In this document: positions 7,871 through 16,476 of the stretch, one piece after another
Position numbering within the stretch: the stretch's first letter is position 1
How the letters are laid out: the number at the start of each line of letters is the position of its first letter
From: Pseudomaricurvus sp. HS19
Lineage (GTDB): Bacteria > Pseudomonadota > Gammaproteobacteria > Pseudomonadales > Cellvibrionaceae
NCBI RefSeq assembly: GCF_009857815.1
Contig: NZ_WVVW01000014.1
Coordinates: forward strand, 1-39,095
Reading direction: 5' to 3'
DNA length: 39,095 bases
Notes under the pieces: model-generated
The model's database searches: none
The model's input: the letters and a program-made list of their open reading frames with translations, nothing else
What the model was told of the DNA's origin: nothing
Position numbers and translations under genes: made by a program

Positions 7871-9118
7871 ATGCCTATCGACGCAACCAACCCGGTGCCA
7901 CCGCAATTCCCCCGTATCGCCGGCAGGGACAATATCCCCGACCATGTTCCCGGGGAGCTGGTGCGCTCTGTCGGACTCACCTTTGGCCCCGAATTCCTGG
8001 CGGCACCGCACGAGTACATGGCAAACCTGCATGGTACCGTGCCACCCATCTATTACGACACCAGCGAATTCATGAACGCCTGGCAGCTGATCAAGCACGA
8101 AGATGCCTTTCATATGCTGCGTCACCCGGAGATCTTTTCCAACGAAGGCGCCACGCCTTTTCCCCGTGACCCGGACGATTACTTCTACTTTATCCCCATC
8201 GAAATCGACCCGCCGGATCATCGCAAGTACCGCGCTATCCTCGACCCGATCTTCTCACCCAAAGGGGTGCTGGCGCTGGAGCAGAAGATCCGCGACCTGG
8301 CCAACGACCTGATCGATGAATTTATCGACAAGGGTGAGTGTGAATACACCGAGGATTTCGGTCGACCGTTGCCGGTATCAGTGTTTCTCGACCTGATGGG
8401 CTTGCCGCAGGAGAAGCGCGATACCTTTGTGAAGTGGGCCATGGATCTGCTGCACTCCAACGACCGCGCCATCATGGCCCAGTCCATGGCTTCAATTACG
8501 GCCTACCTGAAGGAGATGATTGCCGAGAAGCAGGCCAATCCGGATGACAAGGTGATCAGCCGCATTGTGCACGCCGAGGTGGACGGCCGTCCGATGACGC
8601 CACCGGAGATTTTCGGCTTTGTGGTGTTCCTGTTTATCGGTGGTCTGGACACCGTGTTTGCCACCCTTAACAACATCTGGATGTGGCTGGCGCAGAACCC
8701 ACAGCGGGTAAAGGAGATGATCGCCAATCCCGACGCGATCAACGCCCAGGTGGAAGAGCTGCTGCGGGTCTGGGCAGTGACCTTCTCTGGCCGTGTGGTG
8801 GCCCAGGATACCGAGCTGCGCGGTGTGAAGTTCAAAAAAGGCGATCGGGTAACGGCGGTATTGCCCGCCTGCAATTTCGATCCTGAAGTCTTTCCCAATC
8901 CTACCGAAGTGGATTTCTCCCGCCCGCGTAAACCGATCCTGTCATTTGCCGGCGGGCCTCACAGCTGCATGGGTGCACACCTGGCGCGGCTGGAGGTGAA
9001 GGTGGCGCTGCAGGAGTGGTTCCGTCGTATCCCCGAGTTTGCTCTCAAAGAGGGTACGAAAATTGAATACCGTCCCGGCGGGGTAGTGGGGCCGGAGCAC
9101 CTGCCGCTGGTTTGGTAG
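7871..9118 (+). CDS. Cytochrome P450, P450cam (CYP101)-like
   Basis: This 415-residue soluble heme-thiolate monooxygenase carries all core motifs. The I-helix oxygen-activation segment is 'LFIGGLDTVFATL' (P450cam has the same GGLDTV). The K-helix ExxR is in 'EELLRVW'. The heme-binding loop is FAGGPHSCMG, with proximal ligand Cys366. A strong AGGAGGAG ribosome site precedes the ATG. It receives electrons from the ferredoxin encoded 20 bp upstream and probably hydroxylates a terpenoid-like or other hydrophobic substrate. The substrate is not deducible. Expression is probably governed by the divergent IclR regulator. No reductase or further catabolic gene follows. Confidence 0.93.
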   Translation: MPIDATNPVPPQFPRIAGRDNIPDHVPGELVRSVGLTFGPEFLAAPHEYMANLHGTVPPIYYDTSEFMNAWQLIKHEDAFHMLRHPEIFSNEGATPFPRDPDDYFYFIPIEIDPPDHRKYRAILDPIFSPKGVLALEQKIRDLANDLIDEFIDKGECEYTEDFGRPLPVSVFLDLMGLPQEKRDTFVKWAMDLLHSNDRAIMAQSMASITAYLKEMIAEKQANPDDKVISRIVHAEVDGRPMTPPEIFGFVVFLFIGGLDTVFATLNNIWMWLAQNPQRVKEMIANPDAINAQVEELLRVWAVTFSGRVVAQDTELRGVKFKKGDRVTAVLPACNFDPEVFPNPTEVDFSRPRKPILSFAGGPHSCMGAHLARLEVKVALQEWFRRIPEFALKEGTKIEYRPGGVVGPEHLPLVW

Positions 9119-9137
9119 GGAGGGGCAATCCGCACCC

Positions 9138-9169
9138 GTAGGAGCCCGGGGGACCGGGCTCCTACAGCG
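9138..9169. repeat. REP-like palindrome between convergent genes
   Basis: The inverted repeat GTAGGAGCCCGG / CCGGGCTCCTAC has a short GGGA loop region. It is the inner core of the 4207-4286 element and sits between the convergent P450 and VF530-type genes, where it may act as a bidirectional terminator. It lacks a long T-run. Confidence 0.6.
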
Positions 9170-9187
9170 GCGAGAAGCCAGCGGCCA

Positions 9188-9775
9188 TTACTTCCGCCAT
9201 TTCGACCAGGGATCGCCACTGTCTTTAGAGGCGGCAGGTTTTGCTGCAGAAGGTTTGGCCGTGTAGGGATTCCCCGCTGAGGATTTACCGTCAGAGGGAC
9301 GGCTGGTCCGGCTCGGCGCCCGTTCCTGGCGGGGCTTGCCCGGGCCGTAACCCTGACGCGGTTTGCCAAAGCTGGCCGCTTTCTTTTCCCTCTTGGCCTG
9401 CAGCTGCTCGGCATCCTCGATACTCAGTTTGGCGGGCTCCCCGGGCTGGTCACCATCGGGAATGATGCGGTCTCGCGGTGACAGATCGTACTGATCATCG
9501 CTGGCCCGCGGCAGGCTCTTGAACTGATACAGGTAAAAGTTCTCCACCTTCTCCCGCGCCCAGTCGGTGTGCTTGAGAAACTTCACACTGGATTCGACGC
9601 TGGGATTGGTTTTGAAGCAGTTGATGCGCAGGTAGGCGAAGAGGATTTCAAAGCCGTAGTGATCGACAAGCTCGGTCAGCATGTTCTTCAGGCTGACCCC
9701 ATGCAGGGGGTTGTTCTTGTAGTTAATCTCGTCGTTCATGGTCTGTTCCGGCGCAAAAGTGGCAGTGGTGCTCAT
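9188..9775 (-). CDS. VF530 (DUF2132) family protein with basic C-terminal tail
   Basis: This 195-residue protein has the small helical VF530 domain in its N-terminal half (about residues 13-85; motifs '[17 protein letters not shown]', '[10 protein letters not shown]', '[13 protein letters not shown]'). VF530 proteins are short (about 75 residues), and this one has roughly 110 extra residues. The tail begins with an acidic stretch and becomes rich in Lys, Arg, Ser, Pro and Gly, so it is probably disordered and nucleic-acid binding. Starts at 9820, 9775 and 9739 are all possible; 9775 is chosen as the first ATG with a reasonable leader, without a strong ribosome site. The family's cellular role is not established. 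Confidence 0.8.
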   Translation of the reverse strand: MSTTATFAPEQTMNDEINYKNNPLHGVSLKNMLTELVDHYGFEILFAYLRINCFKTNPSVESSVKFLKHTDWAREKVENFYLYQFKSLPRASDDQYDLSPRDRIIPDGDQPGEPAKLSIEDAEQLQAKREKKAASFGKPRQGYGPGKPRQERAPSRTSRPSDGKSSAGNPYTAKPSAAKPAASKDSGDPWSKWRK

Positions 9776-9862
9776 AGCGCCAGTATAGCGGTCATGGCTG
9801 CCGGTAAATACCCGAATCATGCCCGGCCGGGTTAATTCCGGGGTTGCCGCGGCAGTAACTTC

Positions 9863-9948
9863 GCTTCCTGCGGGGGGCGGAAGCTGTTATAACAATGGGG
9901 TCTTCGCCGCGATCAAAGGAAATCTCTCCATCGGCGAACCCCCCATTG
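9863..9948. other. Two successive inverted repeats upstream of methyltransferase pair
   Basis: A hairpin GCTTCC...GGAAGC (9863-9884) is followed by a 17-bp imperfect inverted repeat. Its arms are CAATGGGGTCTTCGCCG (9893-9909) and CGGCGAACCCCCCATTG (9932-9948), matching at 15 of 17 positions across a 22-nt loop. Nothing coding is seen. It lies 72 bp before the methyltransferase ATG and could be a structured leader or a terminator/attenuator; the role is inference. Confidence 0.5.
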
Positions 9949-10020
9949 CCACGAGCAGTCACTTATCCTGGATAGCTGGCTTAATCCCACAGAGCCCAGC
10001 TGATCAGCACAGGATAAGCC

Positions 10021-10698
10021 ATGGAATCCCCCCTCCGGGTCCGTTACCAGACCATCGAATTCGGTGACACCGACATCCACCTCTGCACCTTACGCGACCG
10101 CCACCAGTTCAGCGATCCCGATGGCATTGCCGCCAAACTGGGTATTTGCTCTGCCGCCTGGCCCATTTTCGGGGTGATCTGGCCCTCCAGCCTGGTGCTG
10201 GCCAACTGCATGCTCGACCACGCCACCGAGGGCAAACGTATCCTGGAGGTGGGGTGCGGCATGGCGCTTTCCAGCCTGATGCTGAATAAACAGCAGCGTG
10301 ACATTACCGCTACTGACAATCACCCCGAGGTCGGGACCTTTCTGGCGCGCAATACCAGCCTCAACGGTGATGACCCCATTGCCTACGAGCGCACCGACTG
10401 GAGTGACGATGACGACTCCCTTGGCCTGTTCGACCTGATTATCGGCAGCGACCTGCTCTACGAAGATCAGCACATCCGCCAGCTGGCGGACTTTATCGAC
10501 AATCACGCACAGCCCACCTGCGAGGTGATCGTGGTGGATCCCGGGCGCGGTCGCAAAAACAAGATGCGCCAGCGCATGGAGCAATTGGGCTACCACAGCG
10601 AGCAAAACAGCCCGTCGCACACTGACTACCTGGACACTCCTTTCAAGGGTCACATTCTCAGGTACTGGCGTGATGAGCCGGCAGAGGCGGTGGGCTGA
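10021..10698 (+). CDS. Class I SAM-dependent methyltransferase, METTL/lysine-methyltransferase-like
   Basis: This 225-residue protein has motif I 'ILEVGCGMALSSLML' (about residues 74-88), the acidic motif II region 'ITATDNHPEV', and 'DLIIGSDLLYE', typical of the methyltransferase-16 group that includes protein-lysine methyltransferases. 'AAWPIFGVIWPSSLVLAN' before motif I also fits that group. The target is unknown; in this family it is often a protein lysine. AGGA lies ahead of the ATG. Its stop overlaps the next gene's start by one base (TGATG), so it is translationally coupled to the thiopurine methyltransferase. Confidence 0.8.
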   Translation: MESPLRVRYQTIEFGDTDIHLCTLRDRHQFSDPDGIAAKLGICSAAWPIFGVIWPSSLVLANCMLDHATEGKRILEVGCGMALSSLMLNKQQRDITATDNHPEVGTFLARNTSLNGDDPIAYERTDWSDDDDSLGLFDLIIGSDLLYEDQHIRQLADFIDNHAQPTCEVIVVDPGRGRKNKMRQRMEQLGYHSEQNSPSHTDYLDTPFKGHILRYWRDEPAEAVG

Positions 10699-11432
10699 TG
10701 GCAAGTTCAATCAGTACCCCGGAAGAGTTGGGGCGGGATAACCAAAACTGGTTGCAGATGTGGAACGACAGCCAGACAGAGTTTCACCAGCTGCAGGTGA
10801 GCCCGCTGCTGCAGCGCTGCTGGGAAAAGTTGCCAGCGCGTAAAGGTCGTCGGGTACTGGTGCCGCTTTGTGGCAAAAGCCTGGATATGATCTGGCTGGC
10901 GCAGCAAGGCTGTGAAGTGGTAGGTGTGGAGTTAAGTCCGGTAGCTGCCAAGGCGTTCTTCAAGGAGGCTGGCCTCAAGGCCCGCAAGCAGCGCATCGGC
11001 AACTTTGTGCGCTGGCACAGTGGCGCCATCACCATCTGGTGTGGGGACCTGTTTGCCTTGCAGCCCGGCCAGCTGGGGCATATCGACCGGGTGTTTGATC
11101 GCGCCGCGCTGACGGCGCTGCCACCGGACCTGCGTCCCCGTTATGTGGCCCAGATTGGTGAGCTGGTGTCGGCGGCTGCCGATATGCTGATGCTGACGCT
11201 GGAAGACCTGGAGCCCGGTGAGATCAACACCAGTGACCTGGTCCCGGCGATTGATCCGGAGCTGCAGCGGTTGTACAGCGAGCGGTTTGGATTACAGCTG
11301 CTGGATGACATCCCGCCGGTGATTGCACCGGAAAATGATCCGTCCGGATCACCGCTCCGGGGCGTGCAGGAGCTTCCGGGCGGTCACCATAAAGCCTATC
11401 ACCTGACGCCCTTGGCCGGGCCGCGGCCGTAA
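10698..11432 (+). CDS. tpm: Thiopurine S-methyltransferase family protein
   Basis: This 244-residue SAM-dependent methyltransferase has the TPMT hallmarks: an N-terminal 'NWLQMWNDSQTEFHQLQVSPLL' region, motif I 'RVLVPLCGKSLDMIWLAQQG', 'VVGVELSPVA', and 'DRVFDRAALTALPP'. Bacterial members methylate thiopurines and are linked to selenite/tellurite volatilisation. The physiological substrate here is unknown. It is somewhat longer than the usual bacterial enzyme (near 218 residues) because of N- and C-terminal additions. It overlaps the upstream methyltransferase by one base. Confidence 0.88.
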   Translation: MASSISTPEELGRDNQNWLQMWNDSQTEFHQLQVSPLLQRCWEKLPARKGRRVLVPLCGKSLDMIWLAQQGCEVVGVELSPVAAKAFFKEAGLKARKQRIGNFVRWHSGAITIWCGDLFALQPGQLGHIDRVFDRAALTALPPDLRPRYVAQIGELVSAAADMLMLTLEDLEPGEINTSDLVPAIDPELQRLYSERFGLQLLDDIPPVIAPENDPSGSPLRGVQELPGGHHKAYHLTPLAGPRP

Positions 11433-11450
11433 GCCGGAATCCTCTAACCC

Positions 11451-11897
11451 TTACTTGCGGGAACCGTCGCCGGTAGAGGGGAACTTGTTGGAACCGATGC
11501 GAATCACCAGGGTGGCCAGCGCCAGCATCAGGATAGCGCCGGAGACTATGACAATACCCATATCCGGCTTGTGGTGCGCCTGTACCACGTCAATCAGCAG
11601 GCGCGTGAGGGCCGTGATTGCCACATAGATCAGGAAACGCACCGGCATGTGGTTGGTTTTGAAGTAGATGCCCACCATGGCACCCAGCTCCAGGTAGATA
11701 AACAGCAGCAGGATATCGCTGATGGCCACATGGCCCGTGCTGATCATTTCATAGACAGCGTGCACGCCGGCCCAGGCGATACAGGCGCCGATAATAAACA
11801 ACCCGATGTAGTGGTAACCGTCTACCAGCAAACTGCCAATAGCGTCGCCGCGGGAGTGCATGCGACCGTTAATTTCATCTGCTTTTTCCGACTTCAT
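11451..11897 (-). CDS. PsiE-like phosphate-starvation-inducible membrane protein
   Basis: This 148-residue protein has four predicted transmembrane helices (about residues 29-52, 62-80, 87-104, 115-136). The pattern 'DILLLFIYLELGAMVGIYFKTNHMPVRFLIYVAITALTR' is characteristic of the PsiE family. PsiE is induced by phosphate starvation in E. coli, but its molecular function is unknown. The ATG at 11897 is preferred over an upstream in-frame start because AAGGCG lies about 8 bp before it. It is convergent with tpm, with only 18 bp between stop codons. Confidence 0.8.
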   Translation of the reverse strand: MKSEKADEINGRMHSRGDAIGSLLVDGYHYIGLFIIGACIAWAGVHAVYEMISTGHVAISDILLLFIYLELGAMVGIYFKTNHMPVRFLIYVAITALTRLLIDVVQAHHKPDMGIVIVSGAILMLALATLVIRIGSNKFPSTGDGSRK

Positions 11898-12059
11898 GGG
11901 TAACGCCTTTCTATTGCCAATGGTGTGCACAGGGCGCTGCATTATGACCGACTTGCCGGGCAGGATGCAGCGCTACCATCGAATATTTTCGGTGCTCTTT
12001 CGCACCATGGCCAAAGGGCGTGGGTGCGGGTCAAAGAGGAGGGGGCGGAGGTGCTGCCT

Positions 12060-12932
12060 TCAGACCGGAAAGCCGGTCTTGGCCAGAAGTTCTTCAGTGG
12101 CAAGCCAGAAACGCTCAATAAACGCTTCGTCGTGAGCCAGTGGGTGGGGCTTGCGCGGCGCCCGCTGGTAGAAGTAACCACCACTGTTGCGGCCTGGCTC
12201 CTCTGCGGTGGCCAGCCACACCAGTGTATCGGCTCCCTGTTCCGGTGACAGTTTGTCCACATGCTCATAGGCATCACGCACGGACTGGTCGGTGTGGGAG
12301 AAGAAGTTGGAGCCCACTGTGCCCGGGTGCATGGCGTGGGTAATGATACCGTCGGTCGCCAGACGCTTCGCCAGTGCGCAGGCAAACAGTACATTGGCCA
12401 GTTTGCTGCTGCAGTAGGCCAGCCCGTTGCTGTAGTTGGCCAGGTTCTGCATGTCGTCGAGATTCAGCGTCGGGATCATCTCGCTGCCATCGGAGGAGGT
12501 GTTGATGATGCGCACATTGCCTGGCGGGGCGATGCTGGCGGTTTGGCGCAGCAGTGGCAGCAGTCGCAGTGTCAGCAGGAAGGGACCAAGGTGGTTGGTG
12601 GCAAAGCTGGCCTCCAGTCCCTCACTGGTCATCACCTTTTCGCTGGCCATGTAACCGGCATTGTTGATCAGCACATCAATGCGATCGGTGAGAGCGGCAA
12701 TTTCGGTGGCTGCTCGCTCAGCATCCGCCATCAGGCCCAGGTCTGCCAGCACCATATCCACCGCCCCGGAACCGGCGGCTTTCAATTCACGCTCGGCGGT
12801 AGCGGCACGTTCGGCGTCGCGTCCCAGCGCAATAATCCGGTAGCCCTGTGCGGCCAGTGCTTTTGCCGCTGCCAGACCAATGCCGGAGCTGGCGCCGGTA
12901 ATGACGGCCACAGGAGTTGTTGTGTCACTCAT
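12060..12932 (-). CDS. Short-chain dehydrogenase/reductase, retinol dehydrogenase-like
   Basis: This 290-residue NAD(P)-dependent oxidoreductase has the cofactor motif TGASSGIG (residues 12-19), 'VLINNAGYM', the catalytic Ser in 'INTSSDG', and the catalytic Tyr173/Lys177 in YCSSK. 'HPGTVGSNF' follows, as in the retinol-dehydrogenase/WWOX-like classical SDRs. The substrate is unknown. GGAGAG precedes the ATG. It stands alone between the PsiE-like gene and the divergent symporter. Confidence 0.88.
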   Translation of the reverse strand: MSDTTTPVAVITGASSGIGLAAAKALAAQGYRIIALGRDAERAATAERELKAAGSGAVDMVLADLGLMADAERAATEIAALTDRIDVLINNAGYMASEKVMTSEGLEASFATNHLGPFLLTLRLLPLLRQTASIAPPGNVRIINTSSDGSEMIPTLNLDDMQNLANYSNGLAYCSSKLANVLFACALAKRLATDGIITHAMHPGTVGSNFFSHTDQSVRDAYEHVDKLSPEQGADTLVWLATAEEPGRNSGGYFYQRAPRKPHPLAHDEAFIERFWLATEELLAKTGFPV

Positions 12933-13233
12933 GGAATTGCTCTCCGCGATTTTTTATATTGTGAGAATTTTCAATCAGTGTCCTTCCGGTGCAGACAGGG
13001 AACCATGACTCTGGCGCAGCACCAGACGCGTCACCCACCCGTCATTCCCGCGGAGGCGGGAATCCACGTTAATCGGTGTCTCCGTAATGACCCGCTGAGC
13101 GCGAAAGCATAGCGTTCGCTGGCCGCAATGAACAGCTGAACTCTCGCACTTCACTTGGCCTGCCGCGCCTGAAACGCAATAATGGATCAGGTATTGGTAG
13201 AAGCCGGGACCCTTCCCGGCCGCAGGGACGACT
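12933..13233. other. Intergenic region between SDR and symporter
   Basis: This 301-bp gap between divergent genes holds one REP palindrome (13041-13065) and no credible gene. Promoters for both flanking genes should lie here, but I could not assign consensus boxes with confidence. Confidence 0.4.
13041..13065. repeat. REP palindrome, 'GTCATTCCCGCG' family
   Basis: GTCATTCCCGC and its partner GCGGGAAT form a short stem-loop. The same element recurs at 28208-28232, 28297-28321, 31913-31937 and four times in 38886-39057. Confidence 0.8.
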
Positions 13234-14859
13234 ATGGACAGCACCATTACTCCACTCGACTGGTGGATTATAGGCGCTTACTGCGCAGGCCTGTTGCTGA
13301 TGGCCTGGTGGCTGGCGCGGCGGCAGGAGAGCCGTGAAGACTACTACGTTGCCGGTCGCAATGTGGGCCCCTGGCCTGTGGGCCTGTCGATCATGGCTAC
13401 CCAGTGCTCTACCAACAGTATTCTGGGTGCACCGGCCTTTGTTGCCTTTACCGCCGGAGGTGGCCTGTTGTGGTTACAGTACGAGCTGGCGGTACCGCTG
13501 GCCATGGTGGTGTTGATCCTGTTTGTCATGCCACTGTTTCGTCACCTGCAACTGGTGTCGGTGTACGCCTACCTGGAGCGGCGCTTTGATTTATCCACCC
13601 GCCTGATCTTAAGTGGACTGTTCCTGTTTGTGCGGGCGTTCGCCACCGCCGTCACCGTTTACAGTATCGCGTTGGTGATCGACCTGATCACCGGTCTGGG
13701 TTTCACTGCGTCTGTATTGCTGCTGGGCGCTTTCACCGTGCTCTACGATGTGATGGGCGGTATTCGGGGCGTTATCTACTCCGATGTCCTACAGCTGCTG
13801 ATACTTGCCGTGATGCTGGCGGTGGTACTGCTGTTCCTGATGGATGCCAGTGGCGGCTTTGGTGCCATGTGGCAAGCCTTCTCTGCCGAGCGTAAACAGA
13901 CGCTGGATTTCACTCATCACGGTTTTGGCGATGGCCAGACCTTTGCCTTCTGGCCCATGTTGCTGGGTGGGCTGTTTCTCTATGTCTCCTATTACGGCTG
14001 CGACCAGAGCCAGGTGCAGCGACAACTGAGTACCCGCGATATCGACGCCACCAACAACGCGCTGCTGATCAACGGCCTGCTGCGCTTCCCGCTGGTATTG
14101 CTCTACTGCCTGGTGGGGGTGGGGATTGGTGTCTACGCCCTGCAGCACCCGCAGTTTATTGACGCGCTGCCCGATAATGGCGGTGGGCCGCAATACAACC
14201 TCGCCGTACCTCTCTACATGATCCAGGTACTGCCGGCCGGGCTGCTAGGGCTGAGCCTGGTGGCTCTGTTTGCCGCCGCCATGTCGTCGCTGGATTCGGT
14301 GCTTAACTCGCTGAGTGCCACCACCATGGAAGACTTCGTGCGTCGCTTTCATCGCGGTAGCTGGACGCCCCGCAAGGAGCTGGTGCTGTCACGGTTGATT
14401 ACCGCACTCTGGGGTGTGGTCACCCTGGTCATGGCGTTTTACGTGGGTGATATAGCCCCCACGGTACTGGAGGCCATCAACAAGATTGGTTCGCTGGCCA
14501 ATGGGCCCATTCTCGCGGTCTTCGCCCTGGGTATTCTCACCCACCGGGTAAGTGGCCCCCATGCCATTGCAGGGTTACTGCTGGGTATCGCTGGCAACGG
14601 CGCCTGCTGGTTGTTATTGCCGGACATCTCCTGGCTCTGGTGGAACGTGATGGGGTTTGTGGTGACGGTGGGGGTGGCGCTTTTGCTGTCGCTGCTCCCC
14701 GCGACACAGGCGGCGATGCCACACCCGTTGGATGTTTACGAACACGTGATCGGGAATTACCTGCGGGAGGAGTCGCGTTGCAACTGGTACCGGCGCAGTG
14801 CTTGGCTGGTGGTGTGGTTTGTGGGGTTACTGGTGCTGCTGTTTTTTATGCAGGGTTAA
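13234..14859 (+). CDS. Sodium:solute symporter (SSS/SLC5 family)
   Basis: This 541-residue integral membrane protein has about 13 hydrophobic segments. It begins with 'WWIIGAYCAGLLLMAWW' and the family's 'R-x-x-E-D-Y-Y-V-A-G-R-N-V-G-P-W-P-V-G-L-S' entry loop. 'LLALSLVALFAAAMSSLDSVLN'-like sequence near residue 345 is the conserved SSS region. The symporter couples Na+ entry to uptake of an organic solute (sugar, carboxylate, amino acid or similar). The substrate is not determinable, and no catabolic gene is adjacent. AGGGA precedes the ATG. It is convergent with the J-domain gene across a long inverted repeat. Confidence 0.9.
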   Translation: MDSTITPLDWWIIGAYCAGLLLMAWWLARRQESREDYYVAGRNVGPWPVGLSIMATQCSTNSILGAPAFVAFTAGGGLLWLQYELAVPLAMVVLILFVMPLFRHLQLVSVYAYLERRFDLSTRLILSGLFLFVRAFATAVTVYSIALVIDLITGLGFTASVLLLGAFTVLYDVMGGIRGVIYSDVLQLLILAVMLAVVLLFLMDASGGFGAMWQAFSAERKQTLDFTHHGFGDGQTFAFWPMLLGGLFLYVSYYGCDQSQVQRQLSTRDIDATNNALLINGLLRFPLVLLYCLVGVGIGVYALQHPQFIDALPDNGGGPQYNLAVPLYMIQVLPAGLLGLSLVALFAAAMSSLDSVLNSLSATTMEDFVRRFHRGSWTPRKELVLSRLITALWGVVTLVMAFYVGDIAPTVLEAINKIGSLANGPILAVFALGILTHRVSGPHAIAGLLLGIAGNGACWLLLPDISWLWWNVMGFVVTVGVALLLSLLPATQAAMPHPLDVYEHVIGNYLREESRCNWYRRSAWLVVWFVGLLVLLFFMQG

Positions 14860-14860
14860 T

Positions 14861-14982
14861 AAAAGATCGCCCGGGGGAGAAGGTGAATTCCAGCGCAGCT
14901 GGAAGAGAGGCTGGTCTGGGCCACCGGGCTCCTGCGAGGGCGGCACACTGCCGTAGGAGCGCACTCCTGTGCGCGATCTTTT
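14861..14982. repeat. Expanded inverted repeat, 'GATCGCCCGGGG' family
   Basis: The outer arms AAAAGATCGCCCGGGGG and GCGCGATCTTTT resemble those at 4207-4286. Here the interior is longer and includes its own small palindrome TTCCAGC-GCA-GCTGGAA (14888-14904). It lies between convergent genes, with A-run and T-run at the two ends, so it is a likely bidirectional terminator. Confidence 0.65.
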
Positions 14983-14991
14983 AATGGTGAA

Positions 14992-15552
14992 TCAGGACGC
15001 CCGCTCCAACAGCGCATCCCGGGCTACCGTAATTTCCACAAACTGTTCCTGACTGCCACCGGCATCCGGATGGAATTTCTGCGCCAGCTTGCGATAGGCA
15101 GCCTTGATCTGGGTGGCCTTCAGCGAGCCTTCCGCCGGCAGTTTCAAGACTTCGCGGTGTTGCCGGTCATTACCGCGCTGCTGGAAGCTGAATTGGCTGC
15201 GTGAGCCTTGGTTGTGGGCCTTTTGCCTGCGCTCATTGTAGCGGGCGAACTCCTCATACATCCGCTCCTGAGCTTCACGCCGCAACTGGCGGGCCTTAAG
15301 TCGCAGTTGCACCTGATCAGTACGCCACTTCTCCCTCGACATCACCACACAGGCGGCAAAGGCGATCTCGCCGCTGCTCTCCAGCTCATCCAGGCTGAAA
15401 GGGCCGACCATGTCATAGGGCTCGTCCAGCCAGGCACTGCGACCATCGGGGCCGACCTCGATCTCACCAATAGCCACGGTATCGAGAATCCCCAATGTGC
15501 CATTCCAGATGACCCACTGTTCCTCTTCGATATATTGATGGCGGCTATACAT
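14992..15552 (-). CDS. J-domain (DnaJ-like) protein
   Basis: This 186-residue cytosolic protein has a J domain at its C-terminus (about residues 135-186), including 'KAAYRKLAQKFHPDAGG' with the essential HPD. The N-terminal 130 residues contain no zinc finger or substrate-binding domain of canonical DnaJ; a charged helical stretch (about 85-125) precedes the J domain. It probably stimulates an Hsp70 ATPase for a specific client. GGGAAG lies ahead of the ATG. It is monocistronic, convergent with the symporter. Confidence 0.85.
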   Translation of the reverse strand: MYSRHQYIEEEQWVIWNGTLGILDTVAIGEIEVGPDGRSAWLDEPYDMVGPFSLDELESSGEIAFAACVVMSREKWRTDQVQLRLKARQLRREAQERMYEEFARYNERRQKAHNQGSRSQFSFQQRGNDRQHREVLKLPAEGSLKATQIKAAYRKLAQKFHPDAGGSQEQFVEITVARDALLERAS

Positions 15553-16058
15553 GGCGCTTCCCGGGTAAAAGACAGAATACCGCAGGGTGTTAGTGCAAGA
15601 ATCGCACCTGTGGAGTGGTGCTCTGAAACTCCTGATGGCTCAAGGAGTTAACAGGGTGCAGGGAGATATTGCGGGGCTGTAGCCAGGCTGTCGCTGCGAC
15701 AATAAATACAAAATGTCGTGATGCAAACACCGGTGGGCAGTCTAAAAACGGGTCGGCCTGGCGCGGAAGGTCGCTCCCGGGAAACTGCGGTTGCCGTTTT
15801 CAAGCGCCGTGGCGGCGTTGCTGCCTACCGGAAATCGTTGTGCACCGAAAAACACAATCAGCAGCAAAATGGTTATCCATATACACAGATGGGAAAGTAT
15901 TCTGTTGAATCTCTTTCCGGTGATAACGCGTACAAGTCTGTCCCTGAAGTTCATCAAGATCCTTATGATTCGGTATTGCCTGCACTTTGGGTTGTTATGG
16001 TATAGCCGTAATAGTGTATGCAGATCATCCCTGCCTGCAAGATCAGTGATGGCAGGAG
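15553..16058. other. Intergenic region with one candidate small gene
   Basis: This 506-bp stretch is without a recognised gene and is more AT-rich than its surroundings toward its right half. The only candidate I can support is the small membrane protein listed at 15742-15954. No tRNA, repeat or clear terminator was found. Confidence 0.4.
15742..15954 (-). CDS. Hypothetical small membrane protein
   Basis: This would encode 70 residues with one hydrophobic helix (about 24-40, 'LCIWITILLLIVFFGA') after a basic N-terminus, followed by a polar tail. An AAGGAT ribosome site lies 5-6 bp before the ATG. I recognise no family. It may be a single-pass membrane peptide or a chance reading frame; the ribosome site and the positive-inside helix are the only support. 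Confidence 0.35.
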   Translation of the reverse strand: MNFRDRLVRVITGKRFNRILSHLCIWITILLLIVFFGAQRFPVGSNAATALENGNRSFPGATFRARPTRF

Positions 16059-16448
16059 TTACTGGACAGGCTCCACTTTAACCTGAAGTAAACCCGATGA
16101 CGTATGGCCAATGCTTTCAAACGCCGACTTCGACAGATCAATAATACGGCCCCTCACAAACGGCCCGCGGTCATTGATTCGCACAATCACGCTCTTGCCA
16201 TTTTTGATATTGGTCACCTGCACCATGGAGCCAAAGGGTAATTTCCTGTGGGCGGCGGTGTTTAATTCGTGCTTGTAGCGTTCGCCGTTGGCGGTCTTGC
16301 GGTTCTGGAACTTGTCCGCGTAGAACGAAGCCTTGCCCTGTTCTGTGAACGCAGGGGAGCTATTGCTGCTCTCTGCCCGGGCTGAGGCCCAGCCCGTTAT
16401 GGAAAACAGGAGAGCCAGCGTCGGCAATATTGATGGATAGTTTTGCAT
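16059..16448 (-). CDS. RlpA-like septal ring lytic transglycosylase family protein
   Basis: This 129-residue exported protein has a signal peptide (residues 1-26, cleaved after ARA) followed by a double-psi beta-barrel RlpA domain. Typical motifs are 'GKASFYADKFQNRKTANGE', 'TAAHRKLPFGSMVQV' and 'VRINDRGPFVRGRIIDLS'. RlpA proteins bind or cleave peptidoglycan glycan strands. This is a minimal version without a SPOR domain. The ATG at 16448 gives the signal peptide directly; a TTG at 16505 would overlap the next gene upstream. Both this and the preceding small membrane genes are on the minus strand. Confidence 0.85.
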   Translation of the reverse strand: MQNYPSILPTLALLFSITGWASARAESSNSSPAFTEQGKASFYADKFQNRKTANGERYKHELNTAAHRKLPFGSMVQVTNIKNGKSVIVRINDRGPFVRGRIIDLSKSAFESIGHTSSGLLQVKVEPVQ

Positions 16449-16476
16449 GGCTTGTGATCGGGCGCGGGCGAGCAGG

